NCBI GenBank assembly: GCA_018376905.1
Contig: JAHAAK010000024.1
Coordinates: forward strand, 1-38,167
Length of the DNA: 38,167 nucleotides
Source: Collinsella sp.
Lineage (GTDB): Bacteria > Actinomycetota > Coriobacteriia > Coriobacteriales > Coriobacteriaceae
Reading direction: 5' to 3'
Part shown: one piece after another, positions 6,758 through 15,007 of the stretch
Layout of the letters: the number at the start of each line of letters is the position of its first letter
Position numbering within the stretch: position 1 is the stretch's first letter
The notes under the pieces: model-generated
Told to the model about the DNA's origin: nothing
Seen by the model: only the letters and a program-made list of their open reading frames with translations
Database searches by the model: none
Position numbers and translations under genes: made by a program

Positions 6758-9700
6758 TATGCATTCACGACCTTTCCGGTTTCGCGATCGAGTTTTTGCG
6801 AGACGACGCGACTGACGCCGTCGGCTTGCATCGAGACGCCATAGAGGACGTCAGCGTCCTCCATAGTACGGCGCTGATGCGAAATGACCAAGAGCTGCGT
6901 ATCGGAACGCAACACATCGAGCGCGCCGATGAGCTTGGACAGGTTGGCGTCATCGAGTGCCGCCTCGACCTCGTCCAGCACATAGAACGGCACCGTGCGC
7001 GTGCGGTACACGGCAAAGAGCAGGGCGAGCGCCGTCAGGCTCTTCTCGCCGCCTGACATGAGCATCATCTTGGTGATGCGCTTGCCGCGCGGCTGTGCCA
7101 CGACCTCGATACCCGTCTCGGCAGGATGCTCGGGATCGGTCATCTCCAGATGAGCCTGACCGCCCGGGAAGAGCATAGCGAAGATCTCGCGGAAGTTCGC
7201 GTCGACCTTCTCAAAGGTCACCAGGAAGGCCTTCCGCATCTTGCGATCAATGGCCACCGTGATCTTGGTGAGCGCCTTGCGCGCGCTCTCCAGATCGGCC
7301 AGCTGCTCCTCGATGTAATCGGCGCGGCGCTTGAGCTGCTCGTACTCCTCCATGGCAACCTGGTTCACAGGACCCAAGTTGTTGATCTGGCGCACGAGCT
7401 GGTTGAGCTCGCGCTCGGCAGCGTCACGATCGGTGGGTGCGGGAAGCATGAGCGCCTCCTCGAGCACCGTGGTTCCATCGGCAGTGATGGCCTTGATCGC
7501 AGCCTCGACCTGCACCTCGAGCTTGCCACGCGCGACCTTAAACTCGTTTTGCGTCGCGGTGGCGGTATCGACCTTCTCCTTAGCGCGGGCGACTTCGGCC
7601 TTGGCGTCCTCGATGGTCTTCTTGAGCGAAGCCGAGTCCGCCTCCTCGAGCGAAGCCTGATCACGCAGGCGTGCCGCCCAGTCCGAGGCACGCTCCAGCA
7701 GAGCCGAATAGCGCTCATGCATGGGATCGACACGCAGGCGCAGCAACTCAAGCGAGCGCGAGGCCTGTCGCGTTCCACGGATGCGACGATCGATGCCCTC
7801 CAGGCGATGCTCCAGATCGGGCACGCGACCCTTCAGCGAACGCAGGCGCTCGCTCGTCTGGGCCAGGCGAACCTTGGCGTCGGCGAGTTTGCCGGCGGCC
7901 TCGGAGTCATCGCGACGCACGCGATCGAGCTCGTCGTTGGCCTCGGCAATTTGCAGGCCCAGGTCACTCACCTGCGCGCGGGCCTCATCGCGCGAGCGGG
8001 TGAGCTCGTCCACGCGCGGACGTGCGGCGCGAACGGCCTCGGCAGCCTGCTCACGGCGCTTGGAAATGCGAACGCGCTCGACCTCGGCGTTGTTGGCACT
8101 CTGCTCAAGGCGGCCGATCTCGGACAGGAGCGAGCGGCGCTCGCCCTCAAGGCGGGCAATCTCGCCGGCGGCATCGCCCTCGGCGGCACGTGCCTCCTCG
8201 ACGGCCGCATTGGCCTCGATGACCTGATCCGAAACATGCTCGAACGTAGCGGCCAAATCGGGCTCCAGGCCCTCGAGCTCGCGAATGCGACGCTTACGCT
8301 CCAAGGCGCCCGAAGCCTCACCGGCATCGAGCCCCACGCGAACCAGGCCGCCGCAGGCAACGCGTGCGCCATCGGGGGTCACATAGGTCACGCCGTCCAC
8401 GACCGGCGCCGCCAGCGCAGCCGCCAAGTCGTCTACCACGTAATAGCCGCCGAGCAATGCCTCGACGACCGAACCATAGCCCGCACGCACGGACAGGCGA
8501 TTGACCAGACGGGTCCCGGCAGCGCCTTCAGCGGCGGCAGAGCCGCTCACGCCACGCGCCACCAGCAACGCCTCGCCCGAGGCCTTCTTCTGGTCCAGGG
8601 CGGCTCGGCCGGCGCGCTCCAACGCATCAGCATCATCAAACAGCAGCGCATCGATATCGCCGGCGAGCAGCTGCTCAACCAGGCCCTCGAGCTCGCGCGG
8701 AGCCTCGAGCACATCACCCAGACGACCAGCAACTTCGTCGCCCAGCGCGCCCACCAGACGGCTCACCAACGGCGAGCTGTCGGCCATACGGGCATCGAGC
8801 TTCTTTTGGCTGGCAAGCTCCGAGCGCACCTCGGACAGCTTGTTGCGCGCCTCGCTCTCGCGGGCACGCAGATCTTTGAGGGAAGCGTGGGCAGCCTCGG
8901 TGGCCTCACGCGCATCGGTCTGAGCCTGACGCGCCTCCTCAAGGGCGCTCTCAAGCTCCTCAGCGCGATCGCGACGGCTCTCGAGCGAAGCCGTGACCTC
9001 CTCGAGCTGCTCGTCGATCTGCTCAAGGCGCGAGGCATACATGTTGTCCTCGACCTCGGCGTTGGAAAGCGAATCCTTCACCTTGGCGAGCTCGAGCGCG
9101 GCATTATCGGCCACACGCTGCACATCACGCTGCTCGCGCGTAAGCTGCGAGATCTGATTGTCGAGTGCCACACGGCGCTCATGCAGCTCGGCGGCGGCAG
9201 GACCGGCGGCGTCAACATCCTCCTGGGCCTGCATATGTGCGCCGGTCACTTCCTCAAGCTGGGCGCGCGCATCCTCAAGCTCCTCGACCACGCGACGACG
9301 CTGATGCTCGGAGCTCGAGATCTGGCCACGCATGTCGGACAGGCGCGACACCATGTTGTGGCCCTTTTCCTCGAGCAGACGCATGTCGGAGTTAATGCGA
9401 CCGACCACATCTTGCATATGGCGACGCTGCTCGCCCAGGTCGCCCACAAACAGGCCCTTTTCCTCGAGCATGACCTGAAGCTTTTCGAGCTCGCGCTCCT
9501 TTTCGCCCAAACGGTACTGCGCGAGCTCCAGCTCGGCTGAACCTTCCTTTGAGCGGCTCTCCAGATCGTTCCACTGTGACTGCAGCGACCGCAGCTCATC
9601 GACCGCCAGCATCTGCGTGAGCTCGTTCGCGCGCGAGGACAGCTCTTTGTACTTGCGCGCGCGATCGACCTGACGCTCCAGCGGCCGCAGCTGGCGGGCA

Positions 9701-10293
9701 ATCTCCTTATTGATGTCGCGGGCACGGATCAGGTGCTCGTCCATCGACTTGATCTTTTTGAGCGCACGCTCCTTGCGGCGCTTATGCTTGGAGATGCCGG
9801 CGGCCTCCTCGATGAGGGCACGGCGCTCTTCGGGGCGGCTCTGCAAAATGGCATCGAGCTTGCCCTGACTGATGATGGAATGTGTATCCTTACCCAGACC
9901 CGAGTCGTGCAGGATGTCCTGAATGTCCATCAGGCGGCACGGGCTCGAGTTGATGAGGTACTCGCTCTCGCCCGAGCGATACATGCGGCGGGTGATGGCG
10001 ACCTCGTCAAAGTCGACCGGCAGCATATGGTCCGAGTTGTCGAGCACCAGCGTGACCTCGGCGACACCCACCGGCTTGCGCGCCGACGAGCCCGAGAAGA
10101 TGACGTCCTCCATGGCCTGGCCGCGCAGCTGCTTGGCGCTCTGCTCGCCCAGGACCCACAGAATCGAGTCGGAAATGTTCGATTTTCCCGAGCCATTGGG
10201 ACCGACGATGACCGTCAGGCCCGGTTCAAACGACATGTGGGCGCGGTCGGCGAACGACTTGAACCCTTTGAGCGTGAGGGACTTGAGATACAC
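6757..10293 (-). CDS. smc: Chromosome segregation SMC ATPase
   Basis: It is the core ATPase of the bacterial condensin that loops and organises the chromosome; the partners ScpA and ScpB are not in this window. At 1178 residues it is full length. The N-terminal head has Walker A GPNGSGKSN (31-39) and the DSGLGKDTHSIISQGKLDAIL segment. A long coiled coil rich in Glu, Arg and Ala follows, with a hinge at about 505-660, a second coiled coil, and the C-terminal head with the LMSGGEKSLTALALLFAVY signature (about 1077) and Walker B FYVLDEVEAALDDAN. It starts with GTG and has a GAGG SD. It lies 10 bases after rnc and overlaps ftsY; rnc-smc-ftsY is a widespread order. Confidence 0.97.
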   Translation of the reverse strand: MYLKSLTLKGFKSFADRAHMSFEPGLTVIVGPNGSGKSNISDSILWVLGEQSAKQLRGQAMEDVIFSGSSARKPVGVAEVTLVLDNSDHMLPVDFDEVAITRRMYRSGESEYLINSSPCRLMDIQDILHDSGLGKDTHSIISQGKLDAILQSRPEERRALIEEAAGISKHKRRKERALKKIKSMDEHLIRARDINKEIARQLRPLERQVDRARKYKELSSRANELTQMLAVDELRSLQSQWNDLESRSKEGSAELELAQYRLGEKERELEKLQVMLEEKGLFVGDLGEQRRHMQDVVGRINSDMRLLEEKGHNMVSRLSDMRGQISSSEHQRRRVVEELEDARAQLEEVTGAHMQAQEDVDAAGPAAAELHERRVALDNQISQLTREQRDVQRVADNAALELAKVKDSLSNAEVEDNMYASRLEQIDEQLEEVTASLESRRDRAEELESALEEARQAQTDAREATEAAHASLKDLRARESEARNKLSEVRSELASQKKLDARMADSSPLVSRLVGALGDEVAGRLGDVLEAPRELEGLVEQLLAGDIDALLFDDADALERAGRAALDQKKASGEALLVARGVSGSAAAEGAAGTRLVNRLSVRAGYGSVVEALLGGYYVVDDLAAALAAPVVDGVTYVTPDGARVACGGLVRVGLDAGEASGALERKRRIRELEGLEPDLAATFEHVSDQVIEANAAVEEARAAEGDAAGEIARLEGERRSLLSEIGRLEQSANNAEVERVRISKRREQAAEAVRAARPRVDELTRSRDEARAQVSDLGLQIAEANDELDRVRRDDSEAAGKLADAKVRLAQTSERLRSLKGRVPDLEHRLEGIDRRIRGTRQASRSLELLRLRVDPMHERYSALLERASDWAARLRDQASLEEADSASLKKTIEDAKAEVARAKEKVDTATATQNEFKVARGKLEVQVEAAIKAITADGTTVLEEALMLPAPTDRDAAERELNQLVRQINNLGPVNQVAMEEYEQLKRRADYIEEQLADLESARKALTKITVAIDRKMRKAFLVTFEKVDANFREIFAMLFPGGQAHLEMTDPEHPAETGIEVVAQPRGKRITKMMLMSGGEKSLTALALLFAVYRTRTVPFYVLDEVEAALDDANLSKLIGALDVLRSDTQLLVISHQRRTMEDADVLYGVSMQADGVSRVVSQKLDRETGKVVNA

Positions 10294-10303
10294 GGTTCCT
10301 CGC

Positions 10304-11029
10304 TTAAACAGGCTTCTTGTTGAGAATCACGCCGTTGGTGGTGTAGCCCATGCGGTCGAGCGCCTCGAGTGCGGCGGCTGCCTCGGCTTCCTTCTTAGAG
10401 GAACCGGTGCCGCGACCCTGGCGAATGCCATCGATCAACACCACGGCGGTAAAGGTGGGCGCATGTGCCGGCCCCTCGGAGCCAACCAGCTTGTACGCCG
10501 GGGGCTCGTGACCGTCGGCTTGCACGCACTCCTGCAAAAACGACTTGGGGTTCGCAGGATGCTCGGCACGCTCAGAAGCCAAATGCGGCTTAAGCGTACG
10601 GTGAATGAACTCCGCCGCAACGTCCCAGCCGGCGTCCAGATACAGCGCGCCCACAAGCGACTCGTAGACGTTCTCGAGCGCCGAATGCAGGCCGCGCGCA
10701 CCGGTACCGGTCTCAGAGGCACCAAAGATGATGATGTCGTCGATGCCCAGCTCATGAGAAACCTCGGACAGCGTAGCGCCCGAGACAAGCGACACCTTCA
10801 GGCGCGTGAGCTTGCCCTCGTCAAACTCCGGATAGGACTCAAACAGGGAGCGTGCGACCACAGCGCCCAAAATGGAATCGCCCAAGAACTCAAGGCGCTC
10901 ATAGCTGGCAGAAACCGGCTGGCCCTCGACTGCCGAGGGATGCGTAAGGGCCGCGCGCAGCAGCACCTTATTATTGAACTCGTGGCCCAGAATTTCCTGG
11001 GCGCGCGTAAGTCGTTCAGACAAAGCCAA
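10304..11029 (-). CDS. rnc: Ribonuclease III
   Basis: It cleaves double-stranded RNA, processing the rRNA precursor and structured mRNAs. The 241-residue protein has the RNase III domain with the signature ERLEFLGDSIL (44-54; catalytic Glu47 and Asp51) and the second acidic cluster ENVYESLVGALYLDAGW. A C-terminal double-stranded RNA-binding domain follows (about 160-230; PKSFLQECVQ, then GSSKKEAEAAAALEALD). The start is an unusual TTG at 11029. A GGGAGG SD lies 8 bases upstream inside the end of acpP, so expression is probably coupled to the carrier protein gene. The acpP-rnc-smc order is common in Gram-positive bacteria. Confidence 0.95.
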   Translation of the reverse strand: MALSERLTRAQEILGHEFNNKVLLRAALTHPSAVEGQPVSASYERLEFLGDSILGAVVARSLFESYPEFDEGKLTRLKVSLVSGATLSEVSHELGIDDIIIFGASETGTGARGLHSALENVYESLVGALYLDAGWDVAAEFIHRTLKPHLASERAEHPANPKSFLQECVQADGHEPPAYKLVGSEGPAHAPTFTAVVLIDGIRQGRGTGSSKKEAEAAAALEALDRMGYTTNGVILNKKPV

Positions 11030-11032
11030 GAC

Positions 11033-11275
11033 CTAGGCCTCCCTGGCGTTTTCGATCGCGTCGACGGCGTCGGCGACAGAGTTGAGCGAGAGCAGAGTCT
11101 CGTCATCGATCTCGAGGTTGAACTCGTCCTCGATAGCCGTAACCAGCTGCAGGCGCTCGAGCGAGTTGGCATCGAGGTCGTCAAAGGTGGTCTCATCGCT
11201 AATTTCGGCAACATCGACGCCCAGAACGTCAGCAGCGACCTCGGCGATCTTGTCGAAGATTTCGGAGCGGTCCAT
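11033..11275 (-). CDS. acpP: Acyl carrier protein
   Basis: This small acidic protein carries growing acyl chains on a phosphopantetheine arm during type II fatty acid synthesis. It supplies acyl groups to PlsX, encoded upstream. It has 80 residues starting at ATG 11275, preceded by AGAGGAAG; the open frame extends further upstream without support. The attachment serine is Ser38 in DANSLERLQL. The canonical DSL motif reads NSL here, so the Asp before the serine is Asn. The rest (FDDLDANSLE, AIEDEFNLEI) fits an ACP. It is separated from plsX by a palindrome that may act as a terminator. Confidence 0.93.
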   Translation of the reverse strand: MDRSEIFDKIAEVAADVLGVDVAEISDETTFDDLDANSLERLQLVTAIEDEFNLEIDDETLLSLNSVADAVDAIENAREA

Positions 11276-11302
11276 AGCGCTTCCTCTCATAGTGCATGAA
11301 TA

Positions 11303-11332
11303 CCAAAAGAATGGTACCGCCCGGGCGGTACC
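11303..11332 (-). terminator. 20-bp perfect palindrome with T-rich tail between plsX and acpP
   Basis: GGTACCGCCCGGGCGGTACC (11313-11332) is a perfect palindrome. In the minus direction it is followed by ATTCTTTTGG. It may be an intrinsic terminator that reduces readthrough from plsX into acpP, or a protein-binding site. I see no convincing promoter for acpP after it. Confidence 0.5.
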
Positions 11333-11389
11333 AAGACACGGTTCTGATTCTACCCCACGACGCACGCCCCGAGACGCATAACGCCGCTG

Positions 11390-12409
11390 TTATAAAACGA
11401 TGCCGTCCATGGAGTTGGCGACATTCTCGACCAGCCCGGCGCGCACGGCTTCGGCCGCCGCGAGCGTACCGTTTTTAACAGCCTCGACCGAGGTGGCGCC
11501 ATGGCCGATCAGGACCACGCCGCGCAGGCCCAAAAGAATCGCGCCGCCCTTGGCGTCGCCCGAAAGCTTGGCCTTTATCTCGCGCATCTGCTTTTTAATG
11601 AGCAGCGCGGCGATCTTGGTGCCAAGCGAAGACATAAAGGCACCCTTGAGTTCCTGCAGCAAAAACTTGGCAGCGCCCTCGGTGGCCTTGAGCGCAATAT
11701 TGCCCGACATGCCATCGGCAACGACGACATCGAAGTTACCGGAGGTGATGTCCGTTCCCTCGCAGTTACCAACAAAGCCGGGAACGGCGGCTTTCATGGC
11801 CGGGAAGCAGGCCTTGGTAAAGTTGGAGCCCTTCTCGTCCTCGGTGCCGTTGGCAAGCAGGCCCACGCGAGGATGCTCGATGCCCAGGACGACGCGGGCG
11901 TAGGCGCTACCCATCTGGGCAAAACGCACCATGTCATCGACCTCGACATCGGGGTTGGCGCCCATATCGCACAGCACCGTCAGACCGCCGGCGCGATTGG
12001 GCAGCGCATTGGTCAGACAGGGGCGCACCGGCTGCTTCTTGCCTTCGGCCTGATACCTAAACGGCGTCACGTAGGCGGTGGCAGCGGCGGTCATGGCGCC
12101 GGTGGAGCCGGCAGAGAAAAACGCGTCCGCGTTGCCCTTCTTAATGGCGCGGCAAGAAAGCACAATCGAGGACTTTCGCTTAGTCATCACGGCGCGAATG
12201 GGATCGTCATCCATGGCGATAACGTCGGGTGCCTCCAAGGCCTCGACGCGCGCATGGGAAGCGGCAAAGGGATTGACGATTTCGGCGGGGCCAGCTGCCA
12301 AGACCTCGATATCGGGATCGGCAGCAAGTGCAGCCTCGATACCATCGAGAACAACCTGAGGTTTCTCGTCTCCGCCCACAACGTCTACACAAACGCGAAC
12401 GTTACTCAT
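11390..12409 (-). CDS. plsX: Phosphate acyltransferase PlsX
   Basis: It transfers acyl groups from acyl-ACP to phosphate, making acyl-phosphate for PlsY and the first step of phosphatidic acid synthesis. It is a peripheral membrane enzyme. The 339-residue protein shows family motifs: VDVVGGDEKPQVVLDGI at the start, FFSAGSTGAMTAAAT (about 99-113), LCDMGANPDV, LLANGTEDEKG, VADGMSGNIALKATEG, and the C-terminal GGAILLGLRGVVLIGHGA. Canonical PlsX has DAMGGD where this reads DVVGGD. The start is the second ATG (12409), with AAGGAG at good spacing; the ATG at 12415 is too close to the SD. The rpmF-plsX-acpP cluster is a classic fatty-acid gene group. Confidence 0.95.
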   Translation of the reverse strand: MSNVRVCVDVVGGDEKPQVVLDGIEAALAADPDIEVLAAGPAEIVNPFAASHARVEALEAPDVIAMDDDPIRAVMTKRKSSIVLSCRAIKKGNADAFFSAGSTGAMTAAATAYVTPFRYQAEGKKQPVRPCLTNALPNRAGGLTVLCDMGANPDVEVDDMVRFAQMGSAYARVVLGIEHPRVGLLANGTEDEKGSNFTKACFPAMKAAVPGFVGNCEGTDITSGNFDVVVADGMSGNIALKATEGAAKFLLQELKGAFMSSLGTKIAALLIKKQMREIKAKLSGDAKGGAILLGLRGVVLIGHGATSVEAVKNGTLAAAEAVRAGLVENVANSMDGIVL

Positions 12410-12425
12410 ATACATGCTCCTTATA

Positions 12426-12455
12426 CAAAAATGGCCGACTCATTGAGCCGGCCAT
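12426..12455 (-). terminator. Intrinsic terminator between rpmF and plsX
   Basis: On the minus strand a GGCCGGCTCA/TGAGTCGGCC stem (one G-U pair) is followed directly by ATTTTTGT. This is a textbook intrinsic terminator, immediately before the plsX SD. It probably sets the ratio of ribosomal protein to lipid-gene transcripts, with partial readthrough or an unrecognised plsX promoter. Confidence 0.75.
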
Positions 12456-12496
12456 TGTGGTTCCATTTGGAACGGCATCGCATCCAGAGTATACCG

Positions 12497-12676
12497 TTAC
12501 TCGGTAACGATAACCTCGCGGTCCTTGTAGAAACCGCAGCTGGGGCACACGTGGTGCGGAAGCTTGACAGCGCCGCAACGGGGGCACGTGGACTGAGCCG
12601 CAGCCGAGATCTTCATGTTGGCGGAACGACGGGTGTGAGTGCGGATACGACCCTGCTTTTGTTTAGGTACGGGCAT
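12497..12676 (-). CDS. rpmF: 50S ribosomal protein L32
   Basis: This small protein of the large ribosomal subunit has 59 residues. It begins MPVPKQKQGRIRTHTRRS and carries the L32 zinc ribbon formed by Cys31, Cys34, Cys44 and Cys47 (CPRC and CPSC). An AAGGAAGG SD precedes the ATG at 12676. The four-cysteine form is the zinc-binding type; a cysteine-free paralogue, if any, is not in this window. It sits between yceD and plsX, the conserved order in many bacteria. Confidence 0.96.
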   Translation of the reverse strand: MPVPKQKQGRIRTHTRRSANMKISAAAQSTCPRCGAVKLPHHVCPSCGFYKDREVIVTE

Positions 12677-12740
12677 AGTGACCTTCCTTATGAACTATCC
12701 AGTGTGGCGATTACGCGCAAGTAGCGATACTACCACAGTT

Positions 12741-13295
12741 TTACTCATCGAGCTTGAGATTCTTCAATGCTGCAAATGGATTTTCCGTGGCAGCGGCCCA
12801 TTCTGCCTCTGCCTGGGCGGCGCAATCGCATTGCTCGACGTTGAGATTGCAGCCGCAAGTGGGGCACAGACCGCGGCAATCGGGCTTGCAGAGCACCACA
12901 AACGGCGTGTCCATAACGACCGCGTCATTGATGGGCTCACCCAGATCGACGATGCGGTCCTCACCCAGAAGCTCATAGCCGTCCTCGTAGGCCTCGGGAT
13001 CCTCGGGCTCCTCAAAGAGATAAAACTCCTCGATCTCGCCGGCGATATCAAACGAGGCGGGCTCCAGGCAACGGTCGCACTCGCCGGTGGCGTGCGCGCG
13101 AACCATGCCCGTGAGCAAGACACCGGTACCGGCATTGGTAAAGACAACGTCGTAGTCGATGCCGTCCTGTAGCTGGCACTCCTTCTCGCCCACCGTGTAG
13201 GTGGCGACATCGACCTTACCGGTCAGCGGATACGAATCTCCAGGAAACTCGAGCTGCTCGGAAAGATCGACGGTAACGCTCGGGAACTCAGCCAT
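12741..13295 (-). CDS. yceD: YceD/DUF177-family protein (23S rRNA accumulation factor type)
   Basis: The DUF177 family is almost always encoded directly before rpmF, as here, and is linked to 23S rRNA accumulation in E. coli and plants; the mechanism is unsettled. The 184-residue protein has the CxxC pair GECDRCLEP in the middle, a very acidic stretch (EEPEDPEAYEDGYELLGEDRI) and a second cysteine cluster CKPDCRGLCPTCGCNLN near the C-terminus, all typical of the family and suggesting zinc binding. Its ATG overlaps the stop of the preceding coiled-coil gene (TAATG), so the two are translationally coupled. Confidence 0.9.
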   Translation of the reverse strand: MAEFPSVTVDLSEQLEFPGDSYPLTGKVDVATYTVGEKECQLQDGIDYDVVFTNAGTGVLLTGMVRAHATGECDRCLEPASFDIAGEIEEFYLFEEPEDPEAYEDGYELLGEDRIVDLGEPINDAVVMDTPFVVLCKPDCRGLCPTCGCNLNVEQCDCAAQAEAEWAAATENPFAALKNLKLDE

Positions 13296-13792
13296 TACCA
13301 CTGACCATTCTGTTGGGCGGCACCCTCGTTGAGCTGCTGACGGCAACGGGTAACGGTGCCAGTCAGGCTCTTGAGGTTCTCCTCCAGGTGCGTAAAGACC
13401 TGCTCCGCGTAGTCCTCGGCAGCATAACGCGTCTCGCGCTCGTACTGCTGGGCACGATCGCGGATGTCGTCGGCCTGCTGCTGCGCAAGGCGGACGATCT
13501 CCTGCTCACCGGCAATGGTGAGCGCCTGCTGCTGAGCATCGGCGATGATGGAATCGGCCTGAGCGGCGGCGGAAGCCATAAGCTCCTCGCGCTCCTTAAG
13601 GATACGGCGGGACTTCTGCCACTCCTCGGGATAGCTCATGCGGATCTCGTCGAGGATATTGAAGAACACGTCGGCGTCGATGACCTTGAACTGAGCGTTC
13701 TTGCCGAAAGGCGGCTTGGCTTCCTCGATCAGCCCTTCGAGCTCATCGACCAAGCTGACGATCCTATCGCCAGGAAAATTCTCGCCCGGCAT
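13295..13792 (-). CDS. DivIVA-like coiled-coil protein, probable SepIVA homologue
   Basis: This 165-residue soluble protein is mostly predicted coiled coil, rich in Gln, Ala, Glu and Arg (for example EREELMASAAAQADSIIADA). A short N-terminal domain contains DRIVSLVDELEGLIEEAK and VIDADVFFNILDEIR. In mycobacteria the essential division and elongation regulator SepIVA is encoded next to a DUF177 gene and rnc, the same neighbourhood as here. I therefore infer a SepIVA-like role in septal or polar growth. The start is ATG 13792 with AAAGGAG upstream; other ATGs extend to 13816. Position after coaD and before yceD-rpmF suggests co-expression with the lipid and ribosome genes. The fold call is firm and the function is inference. 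Confidence 0.7.
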   Translation of the reverse strand: MPGENFPGDRIVSLVDELEGLIEEAKPPFGKNAQFKVIDADVFFNILDEIRMSYPEEWQKSRRILKEREELMASAAAQADSIIADAQQQALTIAGEQEIVRLAQQQADDIRDRAQQYERETRYAAEDYAEQVFTHLEENLKSLTGTVTRCRQQLNEGAAQQNGQW

Positions 13793-13827
13793 CCGGTCTC
13801 CTTTCATAGGTAACATATCATCGTGCT

Positions 13828-13833
13828 AGTTTA
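13828..13833 (-). promoter_or_regulatory. Possible extended -10 promoter for the coiled-coil-yceD-rpmF unit
   Basis: TAAACT preceded by TGG (extended -10) lies 35 bases before the ATG at 13792. No good -35 is seen. It would allow separate expression of this unit from recG-rsmD-coaD. Confidence 0.35.
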
Positions 13834-13860
13834 CCACATGCCACCAGGCAATAAAAAACG

Positions 13861-14358
13861 TCACGAAAAGCGATGTCTGAGCGCTTCGACCACGTTGGGC
13901 GGCACAAACGTCGATACATCGCTGCCGAGCGAGGCGATCTGGCGAACGACCGAGCTCGAGATGTAACCGTACTGCGGAGCACTCATGACAAAGATGGACT
14001 CCAGCTCGCTATCCAAGCGATAATTGAGGTCGGCCTGCTGCAGCTCATACTCAAAGTCGGTCATGGCGCGCAGGCCCTTGACCACGGCCCCCGCCCCCTG
14101 CTCACGAGCGAAGTCGACCAAGAGGCCGGTAAAGGGCAGGACTTCGACGCCGTCGATATTACCGAGCGCCTCGCGGGCCAGCGCCACGCGCTCATCGAGC
14201 ATAAACGTGGTGCCCACACCGTTTTTACCCTGCGACTCTGCAACAGCGACGATCACACTGGGAAAGATGCGGCGGGCGCGGCGGATCACATCGATATGGC
14301 CAAACGTGATGGGATCGAAGGTGCCCGGGACGATCACGCGGTTGATGGTGTCATTCAT
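13861..14358 (-). CDS. coaD: Phosphopantetheine adenylyltransferase
   Basis: It is the fourth step of coenzyme A synthesis: 4'-phosphopantetheine plus ATP gives dephospho-CoA. CoA supplies the arm attached to AcpP, encoded in the same region. The 165-residue protein has the nucleotidyltransferase motif GTFDPITFGH (12-21, second His at 21), GLRAMTDFEYELQQADLN, and the C-terminal YGYISSSVVRQIA. The length is typical. The start is ATG 14358 with AGGAGG 7 bases upstream; it overlaps the end of rsmD by 8 bases. rsmD-coaD is a very common pair. Confidence 0.96.
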   Translation of the reverse strand: MNDTINRVIVPGTFDPITFGHIDVIRRARRIFPSVIVAVAESQGKNGVGTTFMLDERVALAREALGNIDGVEVLPFTGLLVDFAREQGAGAVVKGLRAMTDFEYELQQADLNYRLDSELESIFVMSAPQYGYISSSVVRQIASLGSDVSTFVPPNVVEALRHRFS

Positions 14359-15007
14359 GGGCGTCCTCCTGAAACGTCGTGGCATCGTTGTTATCGGCAT
14401 CGGTGACGGCACTATCGTCCTCACCGTCGTCATCGCCGACCCAACAAAGCAGGTCGACCGAGGTAATGCCGTAGCGCTTCTCACGTACAGTCTCAAAGCC
14501 TGCCGGATGCGCGCCCGCATCGGCGGAGGCATGCTCAAACAGGGCATAAGCGCCAGGCGCAAGCAGACCCTGCTGAGCCAGGTTCTGCAGCATTTCCTCG
14601 ACCGGCTCGGCACCAAAAGCATAGGGCGGGTCGAGCAGGACCAAATCAAAGGGGCCGCCCGGTACACGACCGCGCGAGGCACTTGCCAGCATGTCGCCCG
14701 TGACCACACGCCAACGCGCACGGTCACGGCAGAGCGACTCGATATTCTTGGTAATGAGCCGCGCGGCGTTGCGGTCGATCTCAAACGTCGTGAGCGAGCG
14801 GGCCCCACGAGAGAGCATCTCTAACCCTAAGGCACCGGAACCGCCAAAGGCGTCCAGCACACGAACCTCGTCCAAATCGAAATCGAATGCCGACATGACC
14901 ATAGATGCGCACGCCTCGCGCACGCGATCAGTCGTGGGGCGGGTGACATCGCGACCACGGGGCTCCTCGATCTTACGACCGCGCCATTCGCCGCCGATGA
15001 TTCTCAT
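14351..15007 (-). CDS. rsmD: 16S rRNA (guanine966-N2)-methyltransferase RsmD
   Basis: It methylates G966 of 16S rRNA on the assembled small subunit using SAM. The 218-residue protein starts MRIIGGEWRGRKI and has a Rossmann SAM site LDAFGGSGALGLE (51-63). The amino-methyltransferase catalytic motif DPPY is at 126-129. The last 30 residues are an acidic extension (GDDDGEDDSAVTDADN) beyond the usual end of the family. Its ATG overlaps the recG stop (ATGA), and its own end overlaps coaD, so recG-rsmD-coaD are translationally linked. Confidence 0.94.
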   Translation of the reverse strand: MRIIGGEWRGRKIEEPRGRDVTRPTTDRVREACASMVMSAFDFDLDEVRVLDAFGGSGALGLEMLSRGARSLTTFEIDRNAARLITKNIESLCRDRARWRVVTGDMLASASRGRVPGGPFDLVLLDPPYAFGAEPVEEMLQNLAQQGLLAPGAYALFEHASADAGAHPAGFETVREKRYGITSVDLLCWVGDDDGEDDSAVTDADNNDATTFQEDAHE

